DNA of 64,000 nucleotides from an uncultured Centipeda sp. (GCA_905372865.1 CAJPQT010000012.1:14511-78510); one strand, 5' to 3'; numbered from the stretch's first letter, positions 41,984-50,487 are shown. Numbers and translations are program-made. Notes: a model not told the origin generated them from the sequence alone.

Positions 41984-42604
41984 TCAGTCCAGTGCCTCAA
42001 TCATTGCCGTAAAGCCCTTGACAAGCGTCTCGACACCCATCGTCGGGTACTGGCTCTCAAGCCCCTTGCGCACAGCCATCTGCTCGGGCAGGTAGGGGAT
42101 GTGGACAAAGCCGGCGGGGATGTGCGCCTTGCCCGCTGTGGCGAGGAGGTGGAGCACGCCGTAGAGCAGGTGGTTGCAGACATACGTCCCTGCCGAGTTC
42201 GAGACGCTCGCGGAGACGCCCGCCGCCTTCATGTTGGCGACCATCTTCTTGATCGGCAGCGTCGCCCAGTAGGCGATGGGGCCGTCCTTCGCAACGGGCT
42301 CGTCCACGGGCTGATTGCCCCTGTTGTCGGGGATGCGGAAATCGTCGATGTTGATACCGATGCGCTCGACCGTGATGTCGGGGCGGCCGCCCGCCTGTCC
42401 GACGATGATGATGGCATCGGGCGAAATCTCATCCACCGCAGCGCGTACCGCATCGAGTGCCTCGTAGCGCACCACGGGGATCTCACGCGCGATCACCTCG
42501 TAGCCATTGATGCTTTTGCCCGCGAGCTGCTTGACCAGCTCCAGTGCAGGATTGATTGCTTCGCCGCCGAAGGGCTGGAAGCCCGTAATCAGAAGTTTTT
42601 TCAT
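41984..42604 (-). CDS. pcp: Pyroglutamyl-peptidase I
   Basis: A 206-residue cysteine peptidase of family C15 with all catalytic residues: Glu in ERIGINIDD, Cys in SAGTYVCNHL and His in GFVHIPYLP. It removes N-terminal 5-oxoproline from peptides in the cytoplasm. The gene follows DUF979 and DUF969 in one leftward run, an association seen in many Firmicutes. This implies those two membrane proteins handle 5-oxoproline or pyroglutamyl peptides. Confidence 0.95.
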   Translation of the reverse strand: MKKLLITGFQPFGGEAINPALELVKQLAGKSINGYEVIAREIPVVRYEALDAVRAAVDEISPDAIIIVGQAGGRPDITVERIGINIDDFRIPDNRGNQPVDEPVAKDGPIAYWATLPIKKMVANMKAAGVSASVSNSAGTYVCNHLLYGVLHLLATAGKAHIPAGFVHIPYLPEQMAVRKGLESQYPTMGVETLVKGFTAMIEALD

Positions 42605-42648
42605 AGCGTAGGCGCGGCGGGGATGCCGCCGCTTCCCCCTTTCAGTTC

Positions 42649-43566
42649 TTAGGAATGGAATCCGAGGAAATACATGAGCAGGATGTTTGCCGCGAGCAGT
42701 GAGATCGCGAGTGGGATCTGTGCGCGGATGACCCCGTATTTGCTCTGCATCTCAAGCAGCGCGGCGGGGACAATGTTGAAGTTCGCCGCCATCGGGGTCA
42801 TGAGTGTGCCGCAGTAGCCCGCAAGCATCGCAATCGGAGCGACGATGAGGGGATTTGCACCGTGCGCGACGATGACGAGAGGAATGCCGATGCCGCTCGT
42901 GATGACCGCGAACGCGGCAAAGGCATTGCCCATGATGATGGTGAAGACTGCCATGCCGAGACAGTAGGCAATCACAACGGCGAGTGCACTGTCCGTCGGG
43001 ATGGCGCTTGCCACAATGTCCGAGACAATCTTGCCGATGCCCGCCTTGGCAAAGAGCGAGCCGAGTGCCGCAAGCAGCTGTGAGAGAATCGCGGCCCAGC
43101 CGATGGCATCGATGAGCCGGCGCCCCTCATGGAACGTCTGGAGCGGTGCGCCGCGCGTGATGGCGAGCGCAATCACAATGGCGACAATGGAGGCGATGCC
43201 GAAGGAGACGAGTGCACCCAGCTTTGTCGTCGCCGCGAGGATCAGCGTGATTACACCGACCGCGAGGACGGGGATGAGCAGACGGTTGCCGAGCTGCTGC
43301 GCCGAGGTATTTTTTTCCTCCTTGGATGTCTCGTGATAGTCGCCGTGCCCCATCTGCTTTGCGGCGACAATGACCGCCATCAGAATGACCATCCAGCCCG
43401 CATTCTCGTTGCCGAGTGCCGAGCCGCCAAGGAACGTGATGCCGTAGACGAGCCAGAACAGACCCGTGCCGAAGCGTTTCAGATTCTTGCTGTCTCCGAA
43501 CGAGAGCACCCCGAAGAGGACGAGGTAGACCCCGCAGAGGAGATAGACGTGATCGAGTGTCAGCAT
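42649..43566 (-). CDS. DUF979 membrane protein, probable 5-oxoproline transporter subunit
   Basis: A 305-residue protein with about nine membrane segments, starting MLTLDHVYLLCGVYLV and carrying the GYCGTLMTPMAANFNIVPAA stretch seen in DUF979. It is always paired with DUF969, as here (12-bp gap), and next to pcp. The pair probably forms one transporter. Transport of 5-oxoproline is inferred from the neighbours, not from sequence. Confidence 0.75.
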   Translation of the reverse strand: MLTLDHVYLLCGVYLVLFGVLSFGDSKNLKRFGTGLFWLVYGITFLGGSALGNENAGWMVILMAVIVAAKQMGHGDYHETSKEEKNTSAQQLGNRLLIPVLAVGVITLILAATTKLGALVSFGIASIVAIVIALAITRGAPLQTFHEGRRLIDAIGWAAILSQLLAALGSLFAKAGIGKIVSDIVASAIPTDSALAVVIAYCLGMAVFTIIMGNAFAAFAVITSGIGIPLVIVAHGANPLIVAPIAMLAGYCGTLMTPMAANFNIVPAALLEMQSKYGVIRAQIPLAISLLAANILLMYFLGFHS

Positions 43567-43578
43567 AGCATTCCCTCC

Positions 43579-44262
43579 TTAGCCTTTCTTCGTCTCGTTG
43601 TATGCCGCAATCTCCTGCTCGATGCGCCGATCAAAGAGATGGAAGCGGATCGCAGCAAAGAGGAACGCGACCACGGCGGTCGGGATGCAGTAGAGTGCCA
43701 TCGTGACGAGATCCACCTCGTAGCCGTGTTCCTCAAGCACCCCCTTGATGAGGAGCAGCCCGCCCGCCGCGATAAAGACATTCTGTGCGAAGAAATTGCC
43801 CGCGTTCTCCGCCGTCGCCGCCTGTCCACGGATCTTGTCGAGGATCTCGGGCGATGCCTTGCGTCCCTTGAGCGCTGCCGCCTCGCCCATCGGCGAGATC
43901 AGCGGGCGGATGAACGTCGGGTGCCCGCTGAGCGAGATGCCGAGCGAGACCGTGATCTGGCGCACGAGCATATAGAGCATAAAGATACGTCCCGCCGTTG
44001 CCGCAGAGATCTTCGAGATGAGATACTCCGCACGTTCGCGCAGTCCAAACCGCTCCGAGAGTCCGATAACGGGCAGCACGAGGATGAAGAGCGACATATA
44101 GCGGTTCTTGATGAATGCCTCGCCGATGACCGTGACGATCTCCTGCAGGGACATCCCTGCGGCAAATCCCGTGACAAAGCCGGCGACGATGACGACCAGC
44201 AGTGCGTTAAACCGCAGTGCGAGCCCCACCACCATGACGAGGATACCGGATAGAACAAGCAT
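43579..44262 (-). CDS. DUF969 membrane protein, probable 5-oxoproline transporter subunit
   Basis: A 227-residue protein with about six membrane segments, including FVTGFAAGMSLQEIVTVIGEAF and SLSGHPTFIRPLISPMGEAA, typical of DUF969. The ATG at 44262 follows AGGAGG at 8 bases. It is the first gene in the DUF969-DUF979-pcp operon. A short foldback repeat (44281-44318) fills the gap to the gamma-glutamylcyclotransferase gene upstream. Confidence 0.75.
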   Translation of the reverse strand: MLVLSGILVMVVGLALRFNALLVVIVAGFVTGFAAGMSLQEIVTVIGEAFIKNRYMSLFILVLPVIGLSERFGLRERAEYLISKISAATAGRIFMLYMLVRQITVSLGISLSGHPTFIRPLISPMGEAAALKGRKASPEILDKIRGQAATAENAGNFFAQNVFIAAGGLLLIKGVLEEHGYEVDLVTMALYCIPTAVVAFLFAAIRFHLFDRRIEQEIAAYNETKKG

Positions 44263-44280
44263 AGATAATACCTCCTGTAG

Positions 44281-44318
44281 AGGAAGCACTGACAAACTTC
44301 ATTTTATCAGCGATTCCT
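44281..44318. repeat. 38-bp shrunken foldback repeat
   Basis: AGGAAGCACTGACAAA and TTTATCAGCGATTCCT face each other with only about 6 bases between, the same ends as the 161-bp element at 5080-5240 but without its interior. It sits 18 bases upstream of the DUF969 ribosome site. Confidence 0.65.
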
Positions 44319-44322
44319 AAAA

Positions 44323-44766
44323 TTACTTCCTTGCGGCGCAGTCCAGAATGTGCGAATCAAAGCCGAAATCCTCAAACCCTGCGCGGCAAGCGGCGACGTA
44401 GTCGGCATCGGGCGTGCCGAGCGGCATCCCGTCCACCATCGTGTAGAGGAATACCGCCGTGTCTTTGATGACACCCGTCTCCCGCTCCGTCATTTGGACG
44501 TGCCGTACCTCCTTACGGTAGAGCGCAGGGAAAATCTCATAGCTGTCGAGTGCCGCCTCATCGCTCTCCGTCACCGACCAGATCCCGAGGGGCGTGGTCG
44601 CGCCCTTTTTCTCTGTGATCGTCAGATAGACGTGCGGTGCACTGCCGCGATACTCCAGAGCCGTGTCCGCGAGCTGCGCCGTACCAACGATCACTGCACT
44701 TGGACATCGCTCCCGCATCGCCGCGACATTCAGATTGCTGCCATAGGCAGCATAGAGTCTCTTCAT
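44323..44766 (-). CDS. Gamma-glutamylcyclotransferase family protein
   Basis: A 147-residue protein of the AIG2/GGCT fold: the signature YAAYGSNLN at the start and the catalytic Glu region near SYEIFPALYRK. Such enzymes release 5-oxoproline from gamma-glutamyl amines or peptides. It lies directly upstream of DUF969-DUF979-pcp in the same direction, so the cluster has two enzymes that both give 5-oxoproline. The start at 44766 is taken over 44769 because the site AGGAGG is very close. The palindrome at 44791 marks its promoter. Confidence 0.82.
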   Translation of the reverse strand: MKRLYAAYGSNLNVAAMRERCPSAVIVGTAQLADTALEYRGSAPHVYLTITEKKGATTPLGIWSVTESDEAALDSYEIFPALYRKEVRHVQMTERETGVIKDTAVFLYTMVDGMPLGTPDADYVAACRAGFEDFGFDSHILDCAARK

Positions 44767-44790
44767 CATATCCTCCTCATCCCTCTGAAA

Positions 44791-44805
44791 TGTATACAGT
44801 ATACG
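44791..44805. promoter_or_regulatory. Palindrome shared with the aspA promoter
   Basis: TGTATACAGTATAC, identical over 14 bases to the site at 38361, 22 bases before the cyclotransferase start. A shared regulator is likely. Confidence 0.5.
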
Positions 44806-44884
44806 ACATAATGTGAAGGATGGCTATAATTTTTGAAAAATAAAAAAGGGAATTGTTTTATGCGTGGAGATAGGCATACAAAAA

Positions 44885-44923
44885 GGGGCTGCTCTCCGAA
44901 ATTTTGCTTCGGAGAGCAGCCCC
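44885..44923 (-). terminator. Terminator of hsp20
   Basis: A perfect 16-bp stem (44885-44900 with 44908-44923) is followed on the minus strand by five T. Confidence 0.88.
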
Positions 44924-44954
44924 ACATTCTTATGGATGGAGGAACTCCGTCTCG

Positions 44955-45413
44955 TCAGTGAATCTCAATCTGCTTGCGTGCGGGTGCGTCCGCCGTCTTT
45001 GGCAGGTTCACCTGCAGCACGCCGTCCTTGAATTCTGCGTGGATGTTCGCGTCGTCGATGCCGTCGATGTAGAACGAGCGGCTGACCTCGCCCGTGTGAC
45101 GTTCGCGGCGGATGTAGTTCCCCGCATCGTCCTTTTCATCGTTGGATTCCGTGCGCGAGGCGGCGATCGTGAGATAGCCGTTCTCGTAGTGGAGGGCGAT
45201 GTCCTCCTTCGTCATGCCCGGCAGATCGGCGGTCAGCTCGTAGTGATCACCGCTGTCCTTCACGTCCACCTTGAACGAGCTCGCGCCCCAGTTCGCGGCG
45301 GGGAAGTCGTCGCGGAAGAAGGAATCGTGCATTGCGTCCAAGAGTGCGAACGGATTCGCGCTGTCACGCTGTGAGAGGTTCCGACGGCCGGCAAAAGGTA
45401 CAAGTCCAAACAT
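44955..45413 (-). CDS. Small heat-shock protein, Hsp20 family
   Basis: A 152-residue Hsp20: a short N-terminal arm, the alpha-crystallin domain from about residue 45 (FKVDVKDSGDHYELTADLPG) through the GVLQVNLPK motif near residue 135, and a short tail. It is an ATP-independent holdase chaperone. The ATG at 45413 follows AAGGAG. Three tandem GTCAA repeats with an 8-bp period overlap the promoter -35 and may bind a heat-shock regulator. Confidence 0.92.
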   Translation of the reverse strand: MFGLVPFAGRRNLSQRDSANPFALLDAMHDSFFRDDFPAANWGASSFKVDVKDSGDHYELTADLPGMTKEDIALHYENGYLTIAASRTESNDEKDDAGNYIRRERHTGEVSRSFYIDGIDDANIHAEFKDGVLQVNLPKTADAPARKQIEIH

Positions 45414-45525
45414 GGTAATCAACTCCTTAGAGGTTCGCGGCATATGCGATGTTTGGTATTCGATATGCCATTCATTTGCTTTTGATTGGGAAGGTGCTTT
45501 TTCTTTCAATCACCTTTCGATTGTT

Positions 45526-45564
45526 ATTATATCTCAAATAGTCAAAAAGTCAATATGTCAAAAA
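45526..45564 (-). promoter_or_regulatory. hsp20 promoter with three 8-bp GTCAA repeats
   Basis: A minus-strand TTGACT, 16 bases, TATAAT promoter is overlapped by three tandem repeats on the plus strand beginning at 45541, 45549 and 45557, each starting GTCAA. Confidence 0.5.
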
Positions 45565-45571
45565 GAAAAAA

Positions 45572-45599
45572 TTGAAAAATTTTTGGAAGGGGATATAAT
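45572..45599 (+). promoter_or_regulatory. Promoter of the ArsC-like gene
   Basis: TTGAAA (45572-45577), a 16-base spacer and TATAAT (45594-45599), divergent from the hsp20 promoter. Confidence 0.6.
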
Positions 45600-45640
45600 A
45601 GGGAAAGCAACACCATTGATTTTGCGAGGAGGAATGATAT

Positions 45641-46003
45641 ATGGAGAAGGATATTCTTTTTATCGGCTATCCGAAGTGCTCGACCTGTCAGAAGGCGGAA
45701 AAGTTTCTGCGTGCGCACGGCTGCGATGCGCCGATGCGTGACATCAAGACGGAGAAGCCGACGGCAGACGAACTGCGTGTGTGGCACGAACGGAGCGGGC
45801 TGCCGCTGAAGCGTTTCTTCAACACGAGCGGCATGATCTATCGCGAGCTCGCGCTCAAGGACAAGCTGCCCGCGATGACGGAGGAGGAGCAGTATGCAGT
45901 GCTCGCCTCGGACGGGATGCTCGTAAAGCGCCCGCTCCTTATCACGAAGGATCACGTGCTCACGGGCTTCCGAGAGAAGGAGTGGGCGGAGCTTTTTGCC
46001 TGA
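45641..46003 (+). CDS. ArsC/Spx-fold thiol protein
   Basis: A 120-residue protein of the arsenate reductase/Spx/YffB fold: the redox pair CSTC near residue 14 (GYPKCSTCQKAEKFL), RDIKTEKPTADEL, and LVKRPLLITKDHVLTGF at the end. It could be an arsenate reductase-like thiol enzyme or a Spx/MgsR-type regulator; the sequence resembles the YffB/ArsC-like group and does not settle it. It starts a three-gene rightward run with YeiH and the DNA glycosylase. Confidence 0.8.
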   Translation: MEKDILFIGYPKCSTCQKAEKFLRAHGCDAPMRDIKTEKPTADELRVWHERSGLPLKRFFNTSGMIYRELALKDKLPAMTEEEQYAVLASDGMLVKRPLLITKDHVLTGFREKEWAELFA

Positions 46004-46016
46004 GAGAGGTGGATGT

Positions 46017-47000
46017 ATGAAGCGCGAGTACATGGACGGCATTCTCTATGCCTTGCTCTTTGCGATCCCTGCGTATATCCTGGGGCTCTATTTCCCGATC
46101 GTAGGCGGACCCGTGTTCGGCATTCTGCTCGGCATGCTGTTCGCAAAGAAACGGCGGCCGCAGGCGACCGAGAGCGGGATCAAATTCACGGGCAAGAAGA
46201 TTTTGCAGTATGCGATCATCCTGCTCGGCTTTGAGATGAATCTCTTTCATGTGGTCGAGGTCGGGGAGCAGTCGCTCTACGTCATGATCTTCACGCTGCT
46301 TGCGGCGTTCGGCGCGGCGTTCCTGATGGGGAAAATACTGGGACTTGACCGCGATATGACCGCGCTCGTCGGCGCGGGGACGGCGATCTGCGGCGGCTCT
46401 GCGATTGCGGCGGTGGCACCCGTCATCGGGGCGAAGGATCGGGATGTCGTGATCTCGATTGCGACGATTTTTTTCTTCAACGTGCTTGCGGTCTTTATCT
46501 TCCCGTTTCTCGGTCACACGATGGGGATGTCGGACGCGGGATTCGGCATGTGGGCAGGGACGGCGGTCAATGATACGTCGTCCGTGGTCGCGGCGGGCTA
46601 TGCCTACAGTCACGAAGCGGGCGCGTACGCGACCATCGTGAAGCTGACGCGCACGCTGATGATCGTGCCGGTCTGCCTGTTCTTCGCGCTGCTGATGATG
46701 CGCAGTGCGGCGCAGAGCGGTGCAGGTTTTTCGCTGAAACGCATCTTCCCGATGTTCGTGCTCTACTTCGTGCTCGCGTGCATCGTGAACACGACGGGCA
46801 TTCTCCCCGCCGAGGTTTCGCATGGGCTTGGGATGCTCGGCAAGTTCTCCATCGTGCTCGCGATGAGTGCAATCGGGCTGAACACGGATCTGTCGTCGCT
46901 CATCAAACACGGGACGCGCCCGCTCCTGCTCGGCATGGTCTGCTGGATTGCGGTCGCGGGTACGTCACTTATCGTGCAGCACGCACTGGGGCTGCTGTGA
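46017..47000 (+). CDS. YeiH family putative membrane exporter
   Basis: A 327-residue inner-membrane protein with about ten membrane segments and the YeiH landmarks ILLGFEMNLFHV, GAGTAICGGSAIAAVAP and GTAVNDTSSVVAAGY. Members are often called putative sulfate exporters, but evidence is thin. The ATG at 46017 follows GAGAGGTGG, 13 bases after the ArsC-like gene. Its substrate is unknown. Confidence 0.82.
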   Translation: MKREYMDGILYALLFAIPAYILGLYFPIVGGPVFGILLGMLFAKKRRPQATESGIKFTGKKILQYAIILLGFEMNLFHVVEVGEQSLYVMIFTLLAAFGAAFLMGKILGLDRDMTALVGAGTAICGGSAIAAVAPVIGAKDRDVVISIATIFFFNVLAVFIFPFLGHTMGMSDAGFGMWAGTAVNDTSSVVAAGYAYSHEAGAYATIVKLTRTLMIVPVCLFFALLMMRSAAQSGAGFSLKRIFPMFVLYFVLACIVNTTGILPAEVSHGLGMLGKFSIVLAMSAIGLNTDLSSLIKHGTRPLLLGMVCWIAVAGTSLIVQHALGLL

Positions 47001-47008
47001 GGTGAACG

Positions 47009-47617
47009 ATGACGGCTGAACATGAAATCGAGCTTCGCCCGTTCCCGCCGTTTCTGCCGCCCAATACAACCGTACTCATGATGGGCTCGTTTCCGCCCGC
47101 CGCCGAAAAACGGGCGATGGAGTTCCACTACCCGAACTTCCAAAACGATATGTGGCGCGTCTACGGACTGGTGTTCTTCGGCGATGCGATGCACTTTCAG
47201 CACGTGGGGGAAAAGGCGTTTGACGCGGAGAAGATCAAGGCGTTCCTCACCGCGCGCGGCATTGGCTCGTGCCCCGGCGTGCGTCGTGCCATTCGTACGC
47301 ATGGGAATGCCTCCGATGCCTATCTGAAGGTTGTGGAGACGGTTGAGCTTCCCGAGATTTTGGAGAAAATCCCGCAGTGCCGCCGCATCTGCACAACGGG
47401 CGGCAAGGCAACGGAGATCCTGCTCGCACTGCTTGAGACAGAGGTGAGGGCAAAGGACTTCAAGACGGGCACGACGATAACTGCGCGCTGCGGTGACCGT
47501 GACCTCTTCGTCACGCGCCTGCCGTCCACCTCGCGTGCCTACCCGATGAAACTCGAAAAGAAGGCCGAGGCATATCGGAAGTTTTTCGTTGAGGCGGGAT
47601 TTGTAGTGGCGAAGTAA
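47009..47617 (+). CDS. Uracil-DNA glycosylase superfamily protein
   Basis: A 202-residue protein with the VLMMGSFPPAAEKRAMEFHYPN start, a motif typical of Mug/family-4-like glycosylases, and LPSTSRAYPMKLEKKAEAY near the end, corresponding to the family's C-terminal active-site motif. It is probably a DNA base-excision glycosylase acting on deaminated bases. It follows YeiH after 8 bases. The exact base preference is open. Confidence 0.8.
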   Translation: MTAEHEIELRPFPPFLPPNTTVLMMGSFPPAAEKRAMEFHYPNFQNDMWRVYGLVFFGDAMHFQHVGEKAFDAEKIKAFLTARGIGSCPGVRRAIRTHGNASDAYLKVVETVELPEILEKIPQCRRICTTGGKATEILLALLETEVRAKDFKTGTTITARCGDRDLFVTRLPSTSRAYPMKLEKKAEAYRKFFVEAGFVVAK

Positions 47618-47630
47618 AATAGGAAATAAA

Positions 47631-47671
47631 AACGGCACACCGTGAGCAAATCACAGAGTGCCGTTATTTTT
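47631..47671. terminator. Bidirectional terminator between the glycosylase and purA
   Basis: An 8-bp GC-rich stem (47631-47638 with 47658-47665) is flanked by A-rich and T-rich runs. Confidence 0.7.
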
Positions 47672-47683
47672 ACAAAGAAATGG

Positions 47684-48970
47684 TTAGAACAGATCCTTGG
47701 CGAGGACGATGGTCTGTTCGCGCGAGGGACCGACGGAGACGATGCCGAGGGCGATGCCTGTGATCTCTGCCATGCGCTCAAGATACTTGCGTGCGTTCTC
47801 GGGCAGTGCGTCGTAGCTGCGGATGCCGGAGATGTCCGTCTTCCAACCAGGAAAGGTCTCGTAGACCGGCTCCACCTCGGCGAGAACGTTGAGGCTTGCG
47901 GGAACGCCATTCAGCAACTTGCCCTGATATTTGTAGTCTGTGCAGATCTTGATCTCGTCAAAGCCGTCGAGGATGTCGAGGCGCGTGACCGCCATGTAGT
48001 CGATGCCGGAGAGGAGGCCGGCGTGACGGACGACGACGGCATCGAGCCAGCCCGTGCGGCGCGGCCGCCCCGTGACCGTGCCGAACTCATGTCCCGCTTC
48101 GCGCAGCTTCTCGCCGATCTCGTTCAGCTGCTCGGTGGGGAACGGCCCCTCGCCGACGCGCGTGCAGTATGCCTTGACGATACCGACGACCTTGTCGATC
48201 TTTTTCGGGGCAACGCCCGCACCGACAGTCACGCCGCCCGAGATGGGGTGCGAGGCGGTGACGTAGGGATAGGTGCCGTAGTCGATGTCGAGCATGGTCG
48301 CCTGTGCGCCCTCGAAGAGGACCTTGCGCCCTGCGTCAATCTCCTCGTTGACGAGGGGGATCGTGTCCGTGACGAGCGGACGCAGGCGCTCGGCGTAGCC
48401 CTGATACTCCTTCAGAACGTCCTCATAGTCGAGCGGTTCGTGGTGGTAGACGGCGGCAAGCTCTCCATTCTTGCTGTCGAGATTCTTCTTGAGCTTCTTC
48501 GCAAACTCGTCCTTCTCCATGAGGTCGCAGACGCGGATGCCGATGCGGTCATCGCGGTCCATGTAGCAAGGACCGATGCCGCGTCCCGTTGTGCCGATCT
48601 TGTCCGCGCCGCGTGCCGCATCGCCGATGCCGTCCATCAGACGGTGGTAGGGCATGACGACATGGGCGCGGTCGGAGATGCGGATGTTCGAGGTGTCGAT
48701 GCCGCGTGCCGCCATGGCATCCATTTCCTGCAGGCAGACCTCGGGGTCAAAGGCGACGCCGTTCGCGATGATGTTGTGCGTGCCCTTGTAGAGGATGCCC
48801 GACGGCAGGAGACGCAGTTTGTACTCCTCGCCGTCCGCGACGACGGTGTGCCCTGCGTTGCAGCCGCCCTGGAAGCGGACGACGGTATCTGCCTTGCTTG
48901 CGAGGTAGTCGACGATCTTCCCTTTGCCCTCGTCGCCCCACTGTGTGCCCGTGATAACGATGGTTGACAT
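47684..48970 (-). CDS. purA: Adenylosuccinate synthetase
   Basis: The 428-residue enzyme has the GTQWGDEGKGKIVDYLA loop at the start and GGCNAGHTV and GTTGRGIGPCY further in, all typical of PurA. It joins IMP and aspartate with GTP to make adenylosuccinate. It is read after purB (26-bp gap), so both enzymes that turn IMP into AMP come from one message. Confidence 0.97.
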   Translation of the reverse strand: MSTIVITGTQWGDEGKGKIVDYLASKADTVVRFQGGCNAGHTVVADGEEYKLRLLPSGILYKGTHNIIANGVAFDPEVCLQEMDAMAARGIDTSNIRISDRAHVVMPYHRLMDGIGDAARGADKIGTTGRGIGPCYMDRDDRIGIRVCDLMEKDEFAKKLKKNLDSKNGELAAVYHHEPLDYEDVLKEYQGYAERLRPLVTDTIPLVNEEIDAGRKVLFEGAQATMLDIDYGTYPYVTASHPISGGVTVGAGVAPKKIDKVVGIVKAYCTRVGEGPFPTEQLNEIGEKLREAGHEFGTVTGRPRRTGWLDAVVVRHAGLLSGIDYMAVTRLDILDGFDEIKICTDYKYQGKLLNGVPASLNVLAEVEPVYETFPGWKTDISGIRSYDALPENARKYLERMAEITGIALGIVSVGPSREQTIVLAKDLF

Positions 48971-48996
48971 AGATGAGTCCCCCTTAATTCTTTCCC

Positions 48997-50289
48997 TTAG
49001 AGACCAAAGCGCGCAAAGATGGAATCCACATGGCGCAGGAAATAGGTATAGTCAAAGCACGCGTCGATCTCTTCCTTTGAGAGATGTGCGGAGATGTCTG
49101 CGTCCTTTTCGACGTTGGTACGGAAATCCTCCTTCTCGAGCCAGCGCTTCATGGCGTTGCGCTGTACCCAGACGTATGCGGTCTGGCGCAGGATGCCCTT
49201 ATTCACCAGAGCCGTAAGGATGCGCTGACTGTAGATCAGCCCGCCCGTGCGGTTCATGTTGTGCAGCATGGCGTCGGGGTAGACGAGGAGTTTGTCGACG
49301 ATGCCCGTCAGCTTGTGCAGGCAGTAGTCGACGTTGATGGTAGCGTCGGGCAGGATGACGCGCTCGACGGAGGAGTGCGAGATGTCACGCTCGTGCCAGA
49401 GGGTCATGTCCTCGAGTGCCGCGACGGCGTTGCCGCGCACGAGGCGTGCCATCCCGGAGACGCGCTCGCAGTTGATCGGGTTGCGCTTGTGCGGCATCGC
49501 GGACGACCCCTTCTGCCCCGCCTTGAAGAACTCCTCCGCCTCGCGGATGTCCGTGCGCTGGAGATTGCGGATCTCGGTTGCGATCTTCTCCATTGTGCCC
49601 GCGATGATGGCGAGCGTCGTGACGAACTCGGCGTGACGGTCGCGCTGGATGACCTGTGTCGCGAGGCGGACGGGCGTGATTCCGAGCTTCTTGCACGTCA
49701 GCTCCTCGATGCGCGGGTCGATGTTGGAGTAGGTGCCGACCGCGCCCGAGAGCTTGCCGACAGAGACGATCTCCTTCGCACGCGTCAGACGCTCGATGTC
49801 GCGCTCGATCTCGGCGCTCCAGAGGAGCAGCTTCAGTCCGAACGTCATCGGCTCCGCGTGGATGCCGTGGGTGCGCCCGATGCACGGAGTGTGGCGGAAC
49901 TCCTCCGCACGGCGGCGCAGGACTTCGCGGAATGCATTCAGATCGTCGAGGATGATGGCGGCGGCATCGCGCATCATGACGCAGTATGCCGTGTCCTTCA
50001 CGTCGCTCGAGGTCAGCCCCTTGTGGATGTACTTTGAGTCCTCGCCGACATTCTCCTCGAGATTCGTGAGGAAGGCAATGATGTCATGGTCGGTGGTCTT
50101 TTCGATCTCGTTGATGCGCGCGACATCGAACTTCGCGTTCGCCTTGATATTCTCCACGGCGGCGGTTGGGATCTCGCCCAGCTCCGCCATCGCCTCGCAC
50201 GCGGCGATCTCTACATTCAGAATGGTCTGCCACTCGTTCTGGATCGACCAGAGGTGTCCCATCTCCGGTCGAGTATAGCGCTCTATCAT
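48997..50289 (-). CDS. purB: Adenylosuccinate lyase
   Basis: A 430-residue member of the fumarase/aspartase superfamily with the GSSAMPHKRNPINCE signature loop near residue 265, characteristic of PurB. It acts in two steps of purine synthesis. The ATG at 50289 follows AGGAGGA. The promoter is a perfect TTGACA, 17 bases, TATGAT (50362-50334). Confidence 0.97.
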   Translation of the reverse strand: MIERYTRPEMGHLWSIQNEWQTILNVEIAACEAMAELGEIPTAAVENIKANAKFDVARINEIEKTTDHDIIAFLTNLEENVGEDSKYIHKGLTSSDVKDTAYCVMMRDAAAIILDDLNAFREVLRRRAEEFRHTPCIGRTHGIHAEPMTFGLKLLLWSAEIERDIERLTRAKEIVSVGKLSGAVGTYSNIDPRIEELTCKKLGITPVRLATQVIQRDRHAEFVTTLAIIAGTMEKIATEIRNLQRTDIREAEEFFKAGQKGSSAMPHKRNPINCERVSGMARLVRGNAVAALEDMTLWHERDISHSSVERVILPDATINVDYCLHKLTGIVDKLLVYPDAMLHNMNRTGGLIYSQRILTALVNKGILRQTAYVWVQRNAMKRWLEKEDFRTNVEKDADISAHLSKEEIDACFDYTYFLRHVDSIFARFGL

Positions 50290-50333
50290 CTGATTCCTCC
50301 TGCTCATGTGAATGAACATAACGCAACACTCCT

Positions 50334-50362
50334 ATCATATATCGCGCGGCGTGGAATGTCAA
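50334..50362 (-). promoter_or_regulatory. Promoter of purB-purA
   Basis: TTGACA (50362-50357), a 17-base spacer and TATGAT (50339-50334) on the minus strand. Confidence 0.75.
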
Positions 50363-50442
50363 TCGTATGCTTTGGCCTGCGGCATTGATGGAAAGATTCC
50401 ACGGACTATCATGTTCATTTCAGAACTTTTGCGTTATAATAG

Positions 50443-50470
50443 AAGGAAACAGTGATAAATTCAGCGATTC
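50443..50470. repeat. 28-bp shrunken foldback repeat
   Basis: AGGAAACAGTGATAAA and TCAGCGATTCC are the ends of the 5080-5240 element joined directly. It lies between a -10 box (50434-50439) and the ribosome site of the next gene, so it forms part of that gene's leader. Confidence 0.6.
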
Positions 50471-50487
50471 CGAAAGGAGGGGCGGCT

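Noticed and set aside
45541..45564. A standard CtsR operator
   Set aside because: The GTCAA words repeat every 8 bases, not the longer period of the CtsR heptad pair, and the flanking bases differ; kept only as an unassigned repeat.
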